Shown: positions 1 through 11,760 of the stretch, one piece after another | Numbering within the stretch: position 1 is the first letter of the stretch | How the letters are laid out: each line of letters starts with the position of its first letter | Assembly (NCBI GenBank): GCA_949825065.1 | Contig: OX463844.1 | Span: 23,965,763-24,029,762, forward strand | Direction: 5' to 3' | DNA length: 64,000 nucleotides | Origin: Odontocerum albicorne | Taxonomy: Eukaryota; Arthropoda; Insecta; Trichoptera; Odontoceridae | The notes under the pieces: generated by a model | What the model was told of the DNA's origin: nothing | The model's input: only the letters and a program-made list of their open reading frames with translations | Databases searched by the model: none | Program-made: the position numbers and the translations under genes

Positions 1-8
1 TGGTTAGA

Positions 9-698
<690 letters not shown>

Positions 699-732
699 GC
701 AGAGGTAAAAATAAATAAAAAATAAATAAATA

Positions 733-850
733 CAGGTTTATTGATAGCAACACAGTTTGTACATAATACATTTAGATATATTTCAAGAACACATTAAAAA
801 GAGAATAAATTAAAAAACAGAAGCTATCAAAAGGTCTGGGCTCATCTAAT
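733..850 (-). mobile_element. Dispersed repeat E, retroelement 3'-end relic
   Basis: The segment starting AGGTTTATTGATAGCAAC and running to the ...AAAAGGTCTGGGCTCATCTA block recurs at 42225-42365 in the same orientation and, more diverged, at 57235-57370 in the opposite one. Read on the minus strand it ends GTTGCTATCAATAAACCT and then enters A/T-rich and TA/TATG simple repeat, as expected of a SINE or LINE 3' end. The family is not identified. Confidence 0.65.
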
Positions 851-888
851 AACATCAGTAATAATCAGGAATGTAACACATTATTTTA

Positions 889-933
889 CTGACTAGAAAT
901 TAAGAGTTTTTTCAGTCGCTTCTTAAAGCATGC
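889..933. repeat. Dispersed repeat G, copy 1 (45 bp)
   Basis: CTGACTAGAAATTAAGAG followed by a T-rich link and TCAGTCGCTTCTTAAAGCATGC is nearly identical to 15869-15913. The flanks differ on both sides as far as I can align them. It is probably the surviving core of a larger dispersed element. Confidence 0.7.
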
Positions 934-1314
934 AAAGGACGGAGCTAGAAAATATATATTTTATAAAAGTTTTATTCCACATTTTAGAGTTATTAAGAGG
1001 TAATTTTTTTTATCAACATCATCACCAGTACTCTAAATGTTCAACCGAGAACACAGGAATGCCATAAAACGTCAAACACATAATTTCCTTTTTTTTCTTT
1101 TTTCACTTTAGAATAACACCTCAAATAAACGATGAAACACGGTACTTTTTTACAATTGCCCCTTTTTGCGTAACGACAACGTCCAACATTGACAAACACA
1201 ATGGCTTTAAGAGTATCAACCCTAAAACATTCGTAAACTGATAGGGTTAATCGCTTTTGGATGTTCGCTCCGTAGGGAAGTCTCTTGTTCTAGCAAATAG
1301 TTCTTATTACCCAT
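934..1314. other. No feature seen
   Basis: AT-rich sequence with short T runs. I see no coding frame, terminal repeat or tandem repeat. Confidence 0.6.
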
Positions 1315-1619
1315 TTGCTTGCGCTGATCCTAGTAAGCAACTCTCAAGTGAACCGACCTGAGTTCACTTTTTATCCTTGTCTGGTCTTATCCAATCACGG
1401 CTCCACGAGAGGAGCAACCTCTCTGGGCTCGTTGGCTTCCTCGAGGAGATGGGGGGCACTGACCGGTGGACCGGTCCTGAGTTCCCCCCCACTCCCAATC
1501 TCCCACTCAACTCCCCATCCATAACCCCTCCTCCAACCGGTACTCAAAAGATGATAGTACTCTCTTACTATCGTCTTAGGATGCATTAACGTGATTGAAA
1601 GTAAAAGATGTGATACCAT
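1315..1619. other. GC-richer block, unassigned
   Basis: This block is clearly richer in G and C than its surroundings, with CCGGT repeats (ACCGGTGGACCGGTCC) and a C-rich run near 1485-1530. Frames of about 70 codons are open on both strands, which reflects the lack of A/T-rich stops rather than coding. It may be a piece of an old transposon or a GC island. I recognise no protein. Confidence 0.3.
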
Positions 1620-2420
1620 TATTATTTTTTACCTCGTCCGCTCCTTAAAGAGATCGTAGTTTTTGTTTATATTTTATTCTTGTTTCTAAAATTTATATTT
1701 TATGATGAAAAAAGCTTCCATAATATTTATTTATAATACCTGACATAGTTCACAAGTTTTTTTATGTGTGGGTTGTATATACATTTGAATAAAAAAATAA
1801 GATGTACACGTGCTCTCACTCATACTATGAAATTATTAAAACATAATTATCGAATAAGTTGGACTCACGTACACCATATAGCTTATTTGATTATTTTTGT
1901 TTCTTACTAGATTTTTCAAAGAATGTAAGTAGCGTGGACTTATAGGTAAACCGATAATCTAACGTATGAACTATGAATTGCAGATTTTCTAGATAAGACG
2001 TCAGTGAAAACATTATAACTGAATTAAACGTTAAATACATATTAATTTATTGTGTCCATATTATTGCATTTGAGATTAGTCTTCAAAGGCACAACATAAG
2101 TTTTCAAAGCAAAGATATCTAAGTTCCTAGACAAGAACTAGGTTAAATCTGCTCCTGAATTTCATTACACGTGTCTCTTTTTCTAATAGGCAATCCATCC
2201 AAACTAGGATGATTTATGCAATTACGCGCGTCTATAAAGCACTATTTTCACATCATTTTGATGCTAAAAAGCGTTCTTCAAAGAGCACTGCGGCAAATAT
2301 ATGAAAACCGATACACCAATTCAGAAGGGACTTTGCTGAGAATCGAATGTGGGAAGCTTATTCGCTTCGCAAAAAAATAAGCGATAAGAACACAGTTGCC
2401 ACAGGTTGTTAACCATCCCA
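1620..2420. other. No feature seen
   Basis: AT-rich DNA without frames, repeats or terminal structures that I can support. Confidence 0.55.
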
Positions 2421-2780
2421 TCAAAAAGTTATCTTTTTTAATTCGTCTTCAACCACATAACTACAGAGTACAAATATCTGGAGAATATGATGACGTGGTG
2501 TATATAGAAGAATTGAATGATCTTGCAACCAGTAGATTACTATATCAGATGATACAAAAAGTGTTGTGACATCTAGTTCTGGAGGAAGTGGCTGATAATG
2601 GATGTAACAGCATGCGAAGCGAATGGACCGGGCGAAGGGGATCTCTGCATCTTCTATCCGTGTTCTAGTTGTTCTTAACCAGTGTTCCGCGTAACATATC
2701 TGACAAACATCAATATCGTAATGATAAAGATTGAACAAAAAATAGATATTGTGTTTCATTTCGTGACTTTCATTATTCAT
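2421..2780 (-). other. Open frame of 119 codons, unrecognised
   Basis: This is the longest non-TE frame in the first 10 kb. The predicted product has scattered Cys residues (CQICYAEHW, ACCYIHY) but no spaced zinc-finger pattern or family signature that I can name. It has no signal peptide. It may be a chance frame or a decayed exon. Confidence 0.15.
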
Positions 2781-3364
2781 ATCTATTTATGGCGCTCCAT
2801 CGCCATTTTCTTAAAAAATAATTTTCTATTCAGCTCTCTTAGTTGGTCAACACATCTTTACTAGTAATTATTTTCATTTTTACAATTGAGGTTTACAAGT
2901 GAAAATTGGAGATTGACTAAGTCTGAAGTGACTTTTCAGTGGAACACCTACCATTGTGAATATTTTTCATAGCAAATCATTAGTTGTTGGCGGTAAGTCG
3001 AAGTATAGTAATCGAGTTTTTGTATAACGTTTTATGATGAATTAGAATATTTTGTCATGAGAAGGTTTCGAATTGGTTGGAAACCAATCGATTATTTTAT
3101 TCATTCACGTTTCCTCACATTTCGCGGCATACTGTAAAATGATTTTGGTATTATCACTTCCAATGTTCTTTCCCCGTAGTAATTTATAACCTTGGTTTTA
3201 AAGTCTATCTGTCGCCTGGCGCTGACAGAAAAATTGGGAAATTGCGAGCATATTTTTTTATTTTGTAAAAAATAAGCCAAATAACATTTTTATATTAAGT
3301 TAAATATTCGAATGTATCTCATTTACGGTGACAAAGCTCATCGTAATGACTACTCCAAAGTATA

Positions 3365-3380
3365 TACGAGTATACTCGTA
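3365..3380. repeat. Double TACGAGTA footprint, perfect 16-bp palindrome
   Basis: TACGAGTA is followed immediately by TACTCGTA, giving a perfect palindrome. Each half matches the octamer scattered through the window that I interpret as a transposon excision footprint. Confidence 0.55.
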
Positions 3381-3387
3381 AGTAAAT

Positions 3388-3621
3388 ATGAAGGGTAATA
3401 GTGTTAAAATATACAGAAATAAAATTAATATCTCCAAAGAAGGCTTAGAACCTCTGGTTCAGTACCTGGTTACTGTAGATAGCATCAGGAGACACGGATT
3501 ATCTGATTGCAGCGATGAAGAACCAGTATTTCCTGACACTTTTACAATGACAACATCATTATGTCAATTATTTAACTTTGGCAGCCACAATGAAAAACAC
3601 TTTATTGATGTTAGTCAATGA
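3388..3621 (+). other. Open frame of 77 codons, unrecognised
   Basis: It starts with ATG and ends with TGA. The product is mixed and hydrophilic, including an acidic stretch SDCSDEEPVFPDT, and the codons are less A/T-driven than the flanking DNA. It could be a fragment of a transposase or a decayed exon. I recognise no domain, and there is no partner gene nearby. Confidence 0.2.
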
Positions 3622-3805
3622 ATAACATGTTAAATTACAATACTTAACATGTTTTAATGATTTAGCAAATATTTCGTCTTTTTCATATTTTTTTTAATTC
3701 TTCAATATAAGTCGTTGTTTCCAGTTAATATTAACGGATTTATTTTCAAACTCTCCTTTAATACAATTTACTTTTGAAAACTAAAATAACATTGTAATAT
3801 TATTT

Positions 3806-4014
3806 GTAATTTGTTTTATCAAACACTAGTTATTCCACTTTATGTAACGGTATAACCCTACCGGTTTTAAGGTTTTCACCTCATCATAAGGGGAGCACAA
3901 ACAAGACTGTCTTGTTGTGGTGAACCTACCTGATGATGAGGGGAAAACCTTGAAATCGGTCGGTTTATACCGTTACATAAAGTGGAATAAACAGTGTTTG
4001 ATAAAACAAATTAC
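3806..4014. mobile_element. Foldback MITE, copy 1 (about 209 bp)
   Basis: Nearly the whole element is one hairpin. It opens GTAATTTGTTTTATCAAACA and closes with the complement, TGTTTGATAAAACAAATTAC. The arms stay paired for roughly 90-100 nt through ATTCCACTTTATGTAACGG and the CCTCATCATCAGG block, leaving a short loop near 3905. A second copy lies at 7364-7568. There is no coding capacity, so it would depend on a transposase elsewhere. I could not define a target duplication. Confidence 0.85.
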
Positions 4015-4654
4015 AATGTCTTTAAACCTCCACAACGTTAATGCCTTAACTATAAATAATATATTGTAATATTACATTTAATTAAAGCATTCAACTTTTC
4101 TGTTTTCATGTCATGAATTACTAACTATGCTATGTGTAGTATATGGTATAATTATTAATTATGCCATAGTAGGAGGCAAGATATGTCACTCTGTGATTTA
4201 CACCAATCAGGCCTTGCTCAGAGCATATAGTCCCGATGTTCGAACAAGCTACCATGTGTTGTGAGTCCTGTCCCACAATCATATTCCATGCTACTTTCAT
4301 TCAAGAACCCTCATCTATGCAGGGCTCTACAAGTACGTCAGCAGTTGGTTTTCAGAAAATTCAACTCAGTCGTCAAGTATTTTTTATTTCAATTTCAAAA
4401 AACATGCTTTATCCGGATGAATCATCAGTTTTTGCGCTCTTTTCATGATTTTTTTCCCTAACATCAATCTCGATATTGCTGGCTGGTGGCCATATATCTT
4501 GGTTGGCAATGACAATGAAATATTAAATTAAATAATTTTGTAGGTCATAACTATTTCTTAAGCATTGGTTTTTATGGTTAACTGAACTGTTAATTAAATA
4601 TGTAATTAATAAATTGTGCCGAAATCATAATAATAAAAGGACATTTTAAAACGT
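4015..4654. other. Unassigned stretch with an open frame at 4236-4448
   Basis: The 70-codon frame around 4236-4448 has no recognisable motif, and a second frame overlaps it. The rest is AT-rich. I see no terminal repeats. Confidence 0.4.
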
Positions 4655-4850
4655 TTTATAGTGCAGAATCTACGAGTAGCTCGGGCTTCGAATCCCCTAT
4701 TTTTGACATTAAATATATCAAATAAAAATATATAAGTTAAGTTTGAAGGATAGAAATGAGAGGGGAAGCTGTAGTTAAAACATCACTTCTTCGCATCTGT
4801 ATGTTAAGAAAAAAACATATTTGATAAGTAAACCGCAGAAAACTTAAATT
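4655..4850 (+). mobile_element. SINE-B copy 1
   Basis: It has a tRNA-like promoter region (CTTCGAATCC, a B-box-like sequence) followed by a body shared with 37540-37760, including the AAACATATTTGATAAG and AACCGCAGAAA blocks near its 3' end. Further copies lie at 55448-55690, and head fragments at 13585-13665 and 21018-21062. An octamer TACGAGTA at 4671-4678 interrupts the head relative to the other copies. Confidence 0.7.
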
Positions 4851-5879
4851 AGAGACCATGAATTGAACGCCCTTTTCGCCAATCTACAGTATTTTTCTTG
4901 AACAAACTATGCGAGCCATGTTAATTTTTTATTTAGTACGACATACACACTTCATGACACTATTCGTGTTAATGTTATATCAGAGAATATTTAAAAATAC
5001 TTTTTCTTAATAACGAAACAAGTCGAGTCCCTGGATATTATCGTTAGAATACTTGCGCACTTGGAACGGCAACTGTTGGTTTACGAGCCCTTGCAAAATA
5101 ATAAATTGCTTGTGATGATCTTTTCATCTACGAATTCTATGAGAGTTCACGTCCGCTTTACAAAGACGTCGCTAAAATATTATTTTAATCCATATAGTGT
5201 TATCAAATGTCACTGATTTCCCACACACAAAATTATCTCAAATTGTTTGCTTAAATTATTTCGCCCAAAGTCAATAAAACTAAAATATAAAAATAAAACA
5301 CTTAGCATTATTAAATAACTTCTAACTCTACTCCCCATTAAACCTCTCATTAATGTTTCAATTGCAGTGAGACTCTGAAACCAGTTAGTTACCAACTAAT
5401 ATTTTACTCATTCCGTCATTGGTATATTTTAAAAGGCGACTGGAAAAACTCTTTAATTCAATTCGGTTTGTTACGCGTTTCATTCCCGATTTAGCTTTCT
5501 TCTCCACCTTCCCATTCTTTTTTCCTTTGATTGATAATATCTCACTAGCATTTTAATAGTTTATATTGTTTATAAATTTCGTATTTATAAATAATAGTTT
5601 TAATGTCGTTTACGAATATGTAACATTTTTTATTTACTTTTGTCTGGTTGAATAGAAGAGATTGCCACTTAGTAATAAGTCCACCGATTTTTTATACAAT
5701 GAAGTATCAAATAAATGAATAAACTATACACAATTCACTATCACATTTATATTTCTTTAAGCTCAATTTACATCTGATTAAGAGCATATCAAAGCTGTAA
5801 TTTGAAGGATGTTGGAGGAATCTTTAGTCACTATAAAAATAAATAAATTTAATACACTTTGTTATCAGAGTTAACATTT
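4851..5879. other. No feature seen
   Basis: About 1 kb of AT-rich DNA. Frames are short and unconvincing. A TACGAGCCC string near 5081 resembles a Tc1/Minos-type end, but I find no partner end. Confidence 0.5.
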
Positions 5880-6065
5880 TTGAATCTTAATCAGCATTGA
5901 TTTAGATCAAAAGCAACTTTGCATCAAATCAATATCAACTTTGATCAGATCAAGGTAAATTCTGAATCAGACCAAATTCAACCTTCGATCAGATCAAAAT
6001 CAAGCTTTAATAATAATCAAAAGTACAATGGATCAATCCAAAATATGCTCTAAAGTTACTATCCA
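5880..6065. repeat. Degenerate GATCAAA-rich region
   Basis: Imperfect repetition of GATCAGATCAA, ATCAAAATCAA and similar strings, with six GATC sites in under 200 bp. It looks like cryptic simple sequence derived from slippage rather than a defined element. Confidence 0.45.
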
Positions 6066-6273
6066 TCAGATTATATGAAAGCTAGCTTTACATGTTATCA
6101 AAGTAATTTAAAGTCGGGGAGAAATAGTCGCTTATTTTTTGCTAATAATTTATTATAAATTAAACAGTAAAATAAAAACACACATTTAATTAACATTTTT
6201 TTATTTTAAATCAGTTATCGTTGAGTTTGCGTTTTCAAACTGCTTAGTTTGAAAAAATACAAATGGTTTGCGA

Positions 6274-6405
6274 TTTTGGTACGATCCTAGCTTGTAATAT
6301 TTTGGTACGATCCTAGCTTGTAATATTTTGGTACGATCCTAGCTTGTAATATTTTGGTACGATCCTAGCTTGTAATATTTTGGTACGATCCTAGCTTGTA
6401 ATATT
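6274..6405. repeat. Minisatellite, 26 bp x 5
   Basis: Five head-to-tail copies of a 26-bp unit containing GGTACGATCCTAGCTTGTAA. The copies appear identical, which points to recent expansion or homogenisation. No gene overlaps it. Confidence 0.97.
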
Positions 6406-6709
6406 TAAAAAAAATTAAATAAGAACAACTGGGACGATTATGTTTCTCAAACAATTGTTTGAAGAATTTTTGTTTTATGATTGTGGAAATCGATCTCAAT
6501 TTATTATTATTAGTGCAAGAATTTTTCCATCTGCGAACGATCTTAACACCTCCCAGCCAATATTTATATGGTCATATTTTATGACCAACTTTGATTTTAT
6601 TCCTCTCTTATCAGGCACCCATTTTTCCCATAAACTTTGGTATTCTCCACAATGGGTTTAATACTTACACACGAAATTTCAAGGTGTTAGTTAAAAAGTT
6701 CTAGGATAG

Positions 6710-6778
6710 CCCTAAAGATTTATTACAAATTTTATTACATCTGTGATATAATAAAATGATTGTAATAAATCTAAAGGG
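6710..6778. repeat. Short inverted repeat / hairpin
   Basis: CCTAAAGATTTATTACAA on the left is matched by the complement of TTGTAATAAATCTAAAGG on the right, with AT-rich inner pairs and a loop of about 11 nt. It may be a tiny MITE relic. I found no other copy in the window. Confidence 0.6.
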
Positions 6779-7363
6779 TTCTTGAAACGATATTTGGGTA
6801 ACCCATTTTAGGAAATATTATTCACATAACAAAAAAAGATTCCTGGATCGTGGGGTTGGTTTAGGATAAGGTCAGAGAAAAATCTGTACAAGTAATTGTT
6901 TTTATATTCTAATGTAGACGCTAACTTGAGAGAGAGGTTCATAACTTCTGCCCCGGGGTTTTCTAAATCTCCATTGGAGGTATTTATTATTCTGCATCGT
7001 TATTTCTTTACAATTGTTTTGATGTTTGCTCAAACATCAGAGGCTGCATTTCTGATACGTGTTGTTGAACGATATTAGACCTATTATTAAGATCCTGGGC
7101 TTTGTGTTACTTTCAGAATTCTATCCAGCATCATTTATTGAGTAATTGTTTCGAGCCATCTTTAGTAAATTTATAAGCGAAACGATCTTCTTCAGCGCAA
7201 TACAAGTTGTATTATTATTACGTATATTTATATTAAGAACTTTCTCAAATGTAGTCAAAACAGAAATTTACATTAACTAATGGCGTTTAATTACTAATTT
7301 GTGTGTATTATAATATGAATTAGTTATATTCAATCAGTAATGTATGTACAAAACTTTGACATT
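6779..7363. other. No feature seen
   Basis: AT-rich. A 60-codon frame at 6896-7078 shows nothing recognisable. Confidence 0.5.
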
Positions 7364-7568
7364 GTAATTTGTTTTTATCAAACACTGTTTATTCCACTTT
7401 TTATCACAGTATAACCCTACCGGTTTCAAGACTATCACCTCATCATCAGGGGAGCACAAACTAGAGTATTGTTTGTGCTCCTCTGATGATGAGGGGAAAG
7501 CTTTGAAACCGGTAGGGTTATACCGTTATAAAAAGTGGAATAAACAGTGTTTGATAAAAACAAATTAC
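7364..7568. mobile_element. Foldback MITE, copy 2 (about 205 bp)
   Basis: It has the same termini and arms as 3806-4014: GTAATTTGTTTTTATCAAAC at the left and its complement at the right, with ATTCCACTTTTTAT, GGTATAACCCTACCGG and CTCATCATCAG blocks paired across the element. The arms are better matched than in copy 1, so this copy is probably younger or less mutated. Confidence 0.87.
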
Positions 7569-8294
7569 AGCATCTATATATTTTAAAAATATTATTCCTA
7601 CATACAATATTATATACTTTTTTGTAACTAACTTTTTATAGTAAATTTATTTCATCTTATTAAAATGATAATGACGTATTTTTCAATTCTAAGCTTTTAT
7701 ATTTATTGAAATATCTTGTTTAATAATTACATAAATAAAAAAAGACTCACATATGAGAACTTACATAATACTGTTAGTGAAAGCACTTTTATTCTCACTT
7801 GTGAAACGAACGCTTCATAAAATAAATGAACCGTCTACTAAGTCCAAAAGCTTTTCGGTCTACTCTCCGGTCGTACTGCCCGGGGTGGGCTTTCCTCTCT
7901 CCATGCTTGTCTATTTAACTCCCCCTTTTACGACCACTTCCTCTCGGAGTTTTTAGCCAATCTATACTGCATCATCATCAACACCCTCATCTCCCATGTT
8001 TCTCACTTTATACTTTTCGTTTTTTTTTGAGAAATTTGCACAGAAATTACTTTGATCGTAGGGAAACTTCGAATATATTTTTATATAGATATATACCTTT
8101 GTAGAGGCTATCATTTTTAATCTCAGAAAGAGCCTGGAGAAAATATTTTTTTCTTTTTGCTCCAAATTTAATTACTTTTAGGGTGATAACTTTTATGAGG
8201 TTGGTCAACTGATCAACCTCATAAAGTTGAGCATGTGATACTTCTAGTTGATATTGAATTTTTCTTTTTTGTGTACATTGTGTACAAGTTTTTT
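7569..8294. other. No clear feature; GC-richer patch at 7850-7960
   Basis: A frame at 7753-7956 covers a local GC-richer patch but shows no family signature. A minus-strand frame at 7962-8165 is unremarkable. Confidence 0.4.
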
Positions 8295-8364
8295 TATGAC
8301 CTCCGTAGCCTAGTTAGTAAAATACCTGTTATGACCTCCGTAAACTAGTTAGTAAAATGCATGT
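8295..8364 (+). repeat. Duplicated SINE-A head (35 bp x 2)
   Basis: TATGACCTCCGTAGCCTAGT and the following A-box-like region are repeated at 35-bp spacing (8295 and 8330). Both match the 5' head of the SINE-A family in this window (GACCTCCGTGGCCTAGTTGG type), but no B box or body follows. Confidence 0.7.
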
Positions 8365-8461
8365 TATTGTGGCCGGGCGTTGCGGACATAATTCCTGCTT
8401 TTATTGATTAAAACAAAAGTGTTTCAATGTGATATTCACCTAGGGCTTATTTAACATTTTT

Positions 8462-8677
8462 GTATTGTACTATATTATAATTTCGTTGTATACATTACAA
8501 CTTAGCGGGTTTATCGAAATGTTGCAATCTCTTCTAACCTACCAGAAAGATGCTACAGAGGCCTAAATGACAACCAGACTACAATCCTTTTTTTAATTGG
8601 ATTCCAACGAGAATTGAACCTGCAAGCCCCGGGATAAAATACATGAGTCTTTCCAACTAGCCTACGGGGGTCGTCTT
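8462..8677 (-). mobile_element. SINE-A, full-length-like copy
   Basis: Read on the minus strand, a tRNA-derived head with A box (TAGGCTAGTTGG) and B box (GGTTCAATTCTC) is followed by a linker with a GTCTGGTT-type string and a tail matching TTGCAACATTTCG/CTAAGTTGTAATG strings. The same head-linker-tail order is found at 26279, 41741 and 58970 (the last also minus). RNA polymerase III transcription is expected for the family. Confidence 0.85.
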
Positions 8678-8840
8678 GTTAATGGGAAGAGATTATCACG
8701 TGGTAAAAAAACCATTCAGGTTTTACCATAAAGGATAAAAGAAAAATATCATATTCGATACTTATAAATGACTTTTATCAAAAACTCATAATAAACTAGT
8801 GGTGAGAGCTCATCTGTGTATTAGAAAGTAATAAATAAAT

Positions 8841-9231
8841 GCAAATTTCCCTTTGATGGAGTCAGGAACGGAACGCCACCTGGCCCCGTTCCATGGTCCT
8901 TTTATCTGCTAATAACGCTAATTTCCCTTTGATGGTGTCAGGAACCGGACGCCACCCGGCCCCGTTCCATGGTCCTTTTATCTGCTAATAACGCTAATTT
9001 CCCTTTGATGGAGTCAGGAACCGGACGCCACCCGGCCCCGTTCCATGGTCTTTTTATCTGCTAATAACGCTAATTTCCCTTTGATGGAGTCAGGAACCGG
9101 ACGCCACCCGGCCCCGTTCCATGATCCTTTTATCTGCTAATAACGCAAATTTCCCTTTGATGGAGTCAGGAACCGGACGCTACCCGGCCCCGTTCCATGG
9201 TCCCTTTATCTGCTAATAACGCTAATTTCCA
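8841..9231. repeat. Minisatellite, 76 bp x 5.1
   Basis: Units start at 8841, 8917, 8993, 9069, 9145 and a partial one at 9221, an exact 76-bp period. The unit contains TTTCCCTTTGATGGAGTCAG, a GC-rich CACCCGGCCCCGTTCC core and TTATCTGCTAATAACGC. It is far richer in GC than its surroundings. The copies differ by only a few substitutions. Confidence 0.98.
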
Positions 9232-9544
9232 TCATCCAATCGTTATTCCTGCCTTTACTGGCACAATCGGTCCGGCTTATTTTTTTATGGCGGGATTATG
9301 CCGTGTCACATTTTTCTTTTTACCCAAAAACGTGCCGCGGTTAAAGTTCCTTGTAGCCGTCAAAGGGATATAAATTTGACGGAATGCCACACAAATTAGT
9401 ACATGAAAATAATTTAATGTGTCTCACTTTCATTGTACACAGTATGATCTAGCGAGCTTATAGCCATTCACGAATATTTTTTATTCAACTGGTTAGAAAT
9501 ATGTTAAAAAGTATTAATGTGATGTAACATACTCTCAATTTTGT
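9232..9544. other. Unassigned continuation after the 76-bp array
   Basis: The last partial unit runs into moderately GC-rich DNA (9240-9390), so the array may sit inside a larger, unidentified element. No frame or terminal repeat is seen. Confidence 0.35.
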
Positions 9545-9615
9545 CAAACATCTGGAATTAATTCCGAAGGCCGCAAGTGCACGATAAATGTCTTACCACT
9601 GATCGACCTATGGAG
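9545..9615 (-). mobile_element. tRNA-like SINE head relic
   Basis: On the minus strand, TAGGTCGATCAGTGGTAAGA resembles an A-box region, and GGCCTTCGGAATTAATTCC stands in the B-box position. No tRNA cloverleaf is intact and no body could be assigned. Confidence 0.5.
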
Positions 9616-10917
9616 GGGCATAAATTGTTAATTAAATTAAGTAAACACATAGATCAAAGTTCATGGTTAAGTTGCAGTTGTTTTAACATTACACATGTAA
9701 CAAAAAATGAATTATACTAAATAAAAAAGGTAAATACTTTTTTACATTTTATACAGGCTTAACGCAATTATGTCAAATAAAATGCATAGTACAACAAAAA
9801 AATAGATAAAAGTCTAAAAGTTATAACAATTTGAAAATTTATTCTTCATGCTACTCTGTCAAGTAGTTTAGTTATGCTTACAAGGTTTATTAAATACCTT
9901 AATCCCTAATTTGCCCATCGAGATATGGAAGATACCTATATTGGAAATTTCGTTCAATATGGTCATTCCGTGTGCGAGTAGTGACATCCTTAATAGCTCA
10001 AAAAACAATCGTATTTCACAATGGTGTAAATAATTTCCAGATACATTAAAACAGCTTGTATCAATGAGTATCTTAAAATATATAAAAAAAACTAGCCTCG
10101 GACACTTCGCCATTGGGAACTTTTAATAAATTTCAAACCCGAAACCCTAGAGTAGAAGACCAGTATTTTTCTGCTTGGCTATTGAGTTCCTCAAGTTTAC
10201 CGGCGTCTCAGTTACTATTTACCAGTGGTTTTAATATTTGGTTTTCAACTGTATTTATTTTTTGTAACGTGTTTTTTAAGACTGTAAGCAGAAATTTGAG
10301 GAGCATTCTTGGAATGAAAATTGTGTTTTAACTGCGCTATATATGGTAAGTTAAAACAGGTTGTATGAAAACAATATACTTAATATTCATTGTACCAACA
10401 ATACTCTTCATGTGTTGATCAAGTTTCGGAAAACAAAACAAAGTATTTACGGTAAAAGCGTATTGATCTCCCGAACGGAATTAAATTTTGTGGTGGGAGT
10501 TTAAAATTTGGTAGGGCGGTTATATGTGTTTCCAAACCTCAATGGACGGCACTCGAATCATCCCCTGTAATTGGAACTCCAAATGGAGTCCAAAATGGGC
10601 AGAGTTTATTAGGAGTCAACAGACAGCAACCATTTGCCCCGCCAATGTACTTGAAGCTATTTCTTCTATCATTAACACGTCAACAATTTAACTCGCTCTC
10701 TTTTTAGGACCATTTAGGACGACCACTTGGAAGTTAATATAACTGGATGAGATGTAATAAAAATGTGTAAAAGTTATTAAATTTTTAAGGGGGATATTTT
10801 ATGTAAGTATTGATTAATTTATTTGAAGAAAAAAAAACTTGCCCATTCATGTGTCATAATATCTCATGAGAAATTAAATAACGCAATGAGCAATTAGGAT
10901 ACTTTGAATTCTGAACA
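9616..10917. other. Unassigned 1.3 kb
   Basis: Adjacent open frames at 9868-10113 (minus) and 10113-10331 (plus) show no recognisable domain. A GC-richer patch at 10480-10700 is also unassigned. Confidence 0.45.
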
Positions 10918-11460
10918 TACATACATACTATCACACCATTTTCCTGTCGAGGTAGGCAGAGATGACAAAGCGTCAGCCTTTTCTATTTAGAGATATATCG
11001 TTAGCTTCTTCCATATTCATACACCTTTTTCGATTTATCTGACTATCTACGTTTCATTCTTTCAAAATATCATTCACTTGATCCAATCATACTTTCCTTG
11101 GTTTTCCTCTCACACGCCTTCCACTCATGTTTGCAATATATATCGTTTTTGTTAGTCTTTCTTCATTCATTCGTTTCACGTGCCCAAACCATCTCAACGT
11201 GCTCTTCTTCATCTTATTCAACACATGAGTTCACATTCATCTCTAATCACACATTCCGTATTTCGTTATACATTGTCCCTTCCGTATTTCGTTATACATT
11301 GTCCCTTCTTGTATGCTTCTCAATGCATATTTATTCGGCTTTTCTCAGTCATTTTTCACGTCATCTTTCCACTCCCATACATCAAAGTTGGCACCAAAAT
11401 ACTATTGTGGACTATTATCTTTACATATTTTGATACTGAATTTCATAATATCTAAAATGT
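10918..11460 (-). mobile_element. LINE 3'-region relic (LINE-T family)
   Basis: The minus strand carries a decayed C-terminal RT region. Recognisable pieces are MNEERLTK, then GKPRKV, LDQVNDILKE and a closing block ending near the SAYPxGK-type terminus. This C-terminal pattern is common in insect LINE fragments. Stops and frameshifts are frequent. The 3' terminus, read on minus, ends ...GTGTGATAGTATGTATGTA. A 26-bp direct duplication at 11255-11306 lies inside it. Confidence 0.75.
11255..11306. repeat. 26-bp tandem duplication
   Basis: TCCGTATTTCGTTATACATT plus six more bases occurs twice head to tail inside the LINE relic. The copies are identical, so the duplication is younger than the LINE. 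Confidence 0.95.
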
Positions 11461-11704
11461 TCATTAAGTTATTTAATTTTCCAAGGAATATTTTGCAAAA
11501 TGGCCAAACAAAAAAGAAAAATTTCTTCGAAAATTTAAAACATTGAATGGGGATAATAAAGTTTTTAAAATTCAATAAGAGAAAGTCGTAAAAATGTATT
11601 TTTTTATAAATACATCTTGAAAATAAATAATATTTCTATGAAATGATGCGAAAAAAAGGAATCATTGAATCTATGGTATACTATGCCTGATGAGGGCCTC
11701 ATTA

Positions 11705-11760
11705 AAACCAAAAGGTGACTGATGGGAATCAAACCCACATTTTCTTTGTTTGCCGACGTA
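11705..11760 (-). mobile_element. tRNA-like promoter relic
   Basis: The minus strand has GTGGGTTTGATTCCCATC, a B-box-like sequence. No A box or body is assigned, so this is a weak SINE fragment. Confidence 0.35.

Noticed and set aside
5075..5095. TACGAGCCC as the end of a Minos-like transposon
   Set aside because: No inverted partner ending GGGCTCGTA was found within several kilobases, and there is no transposase.
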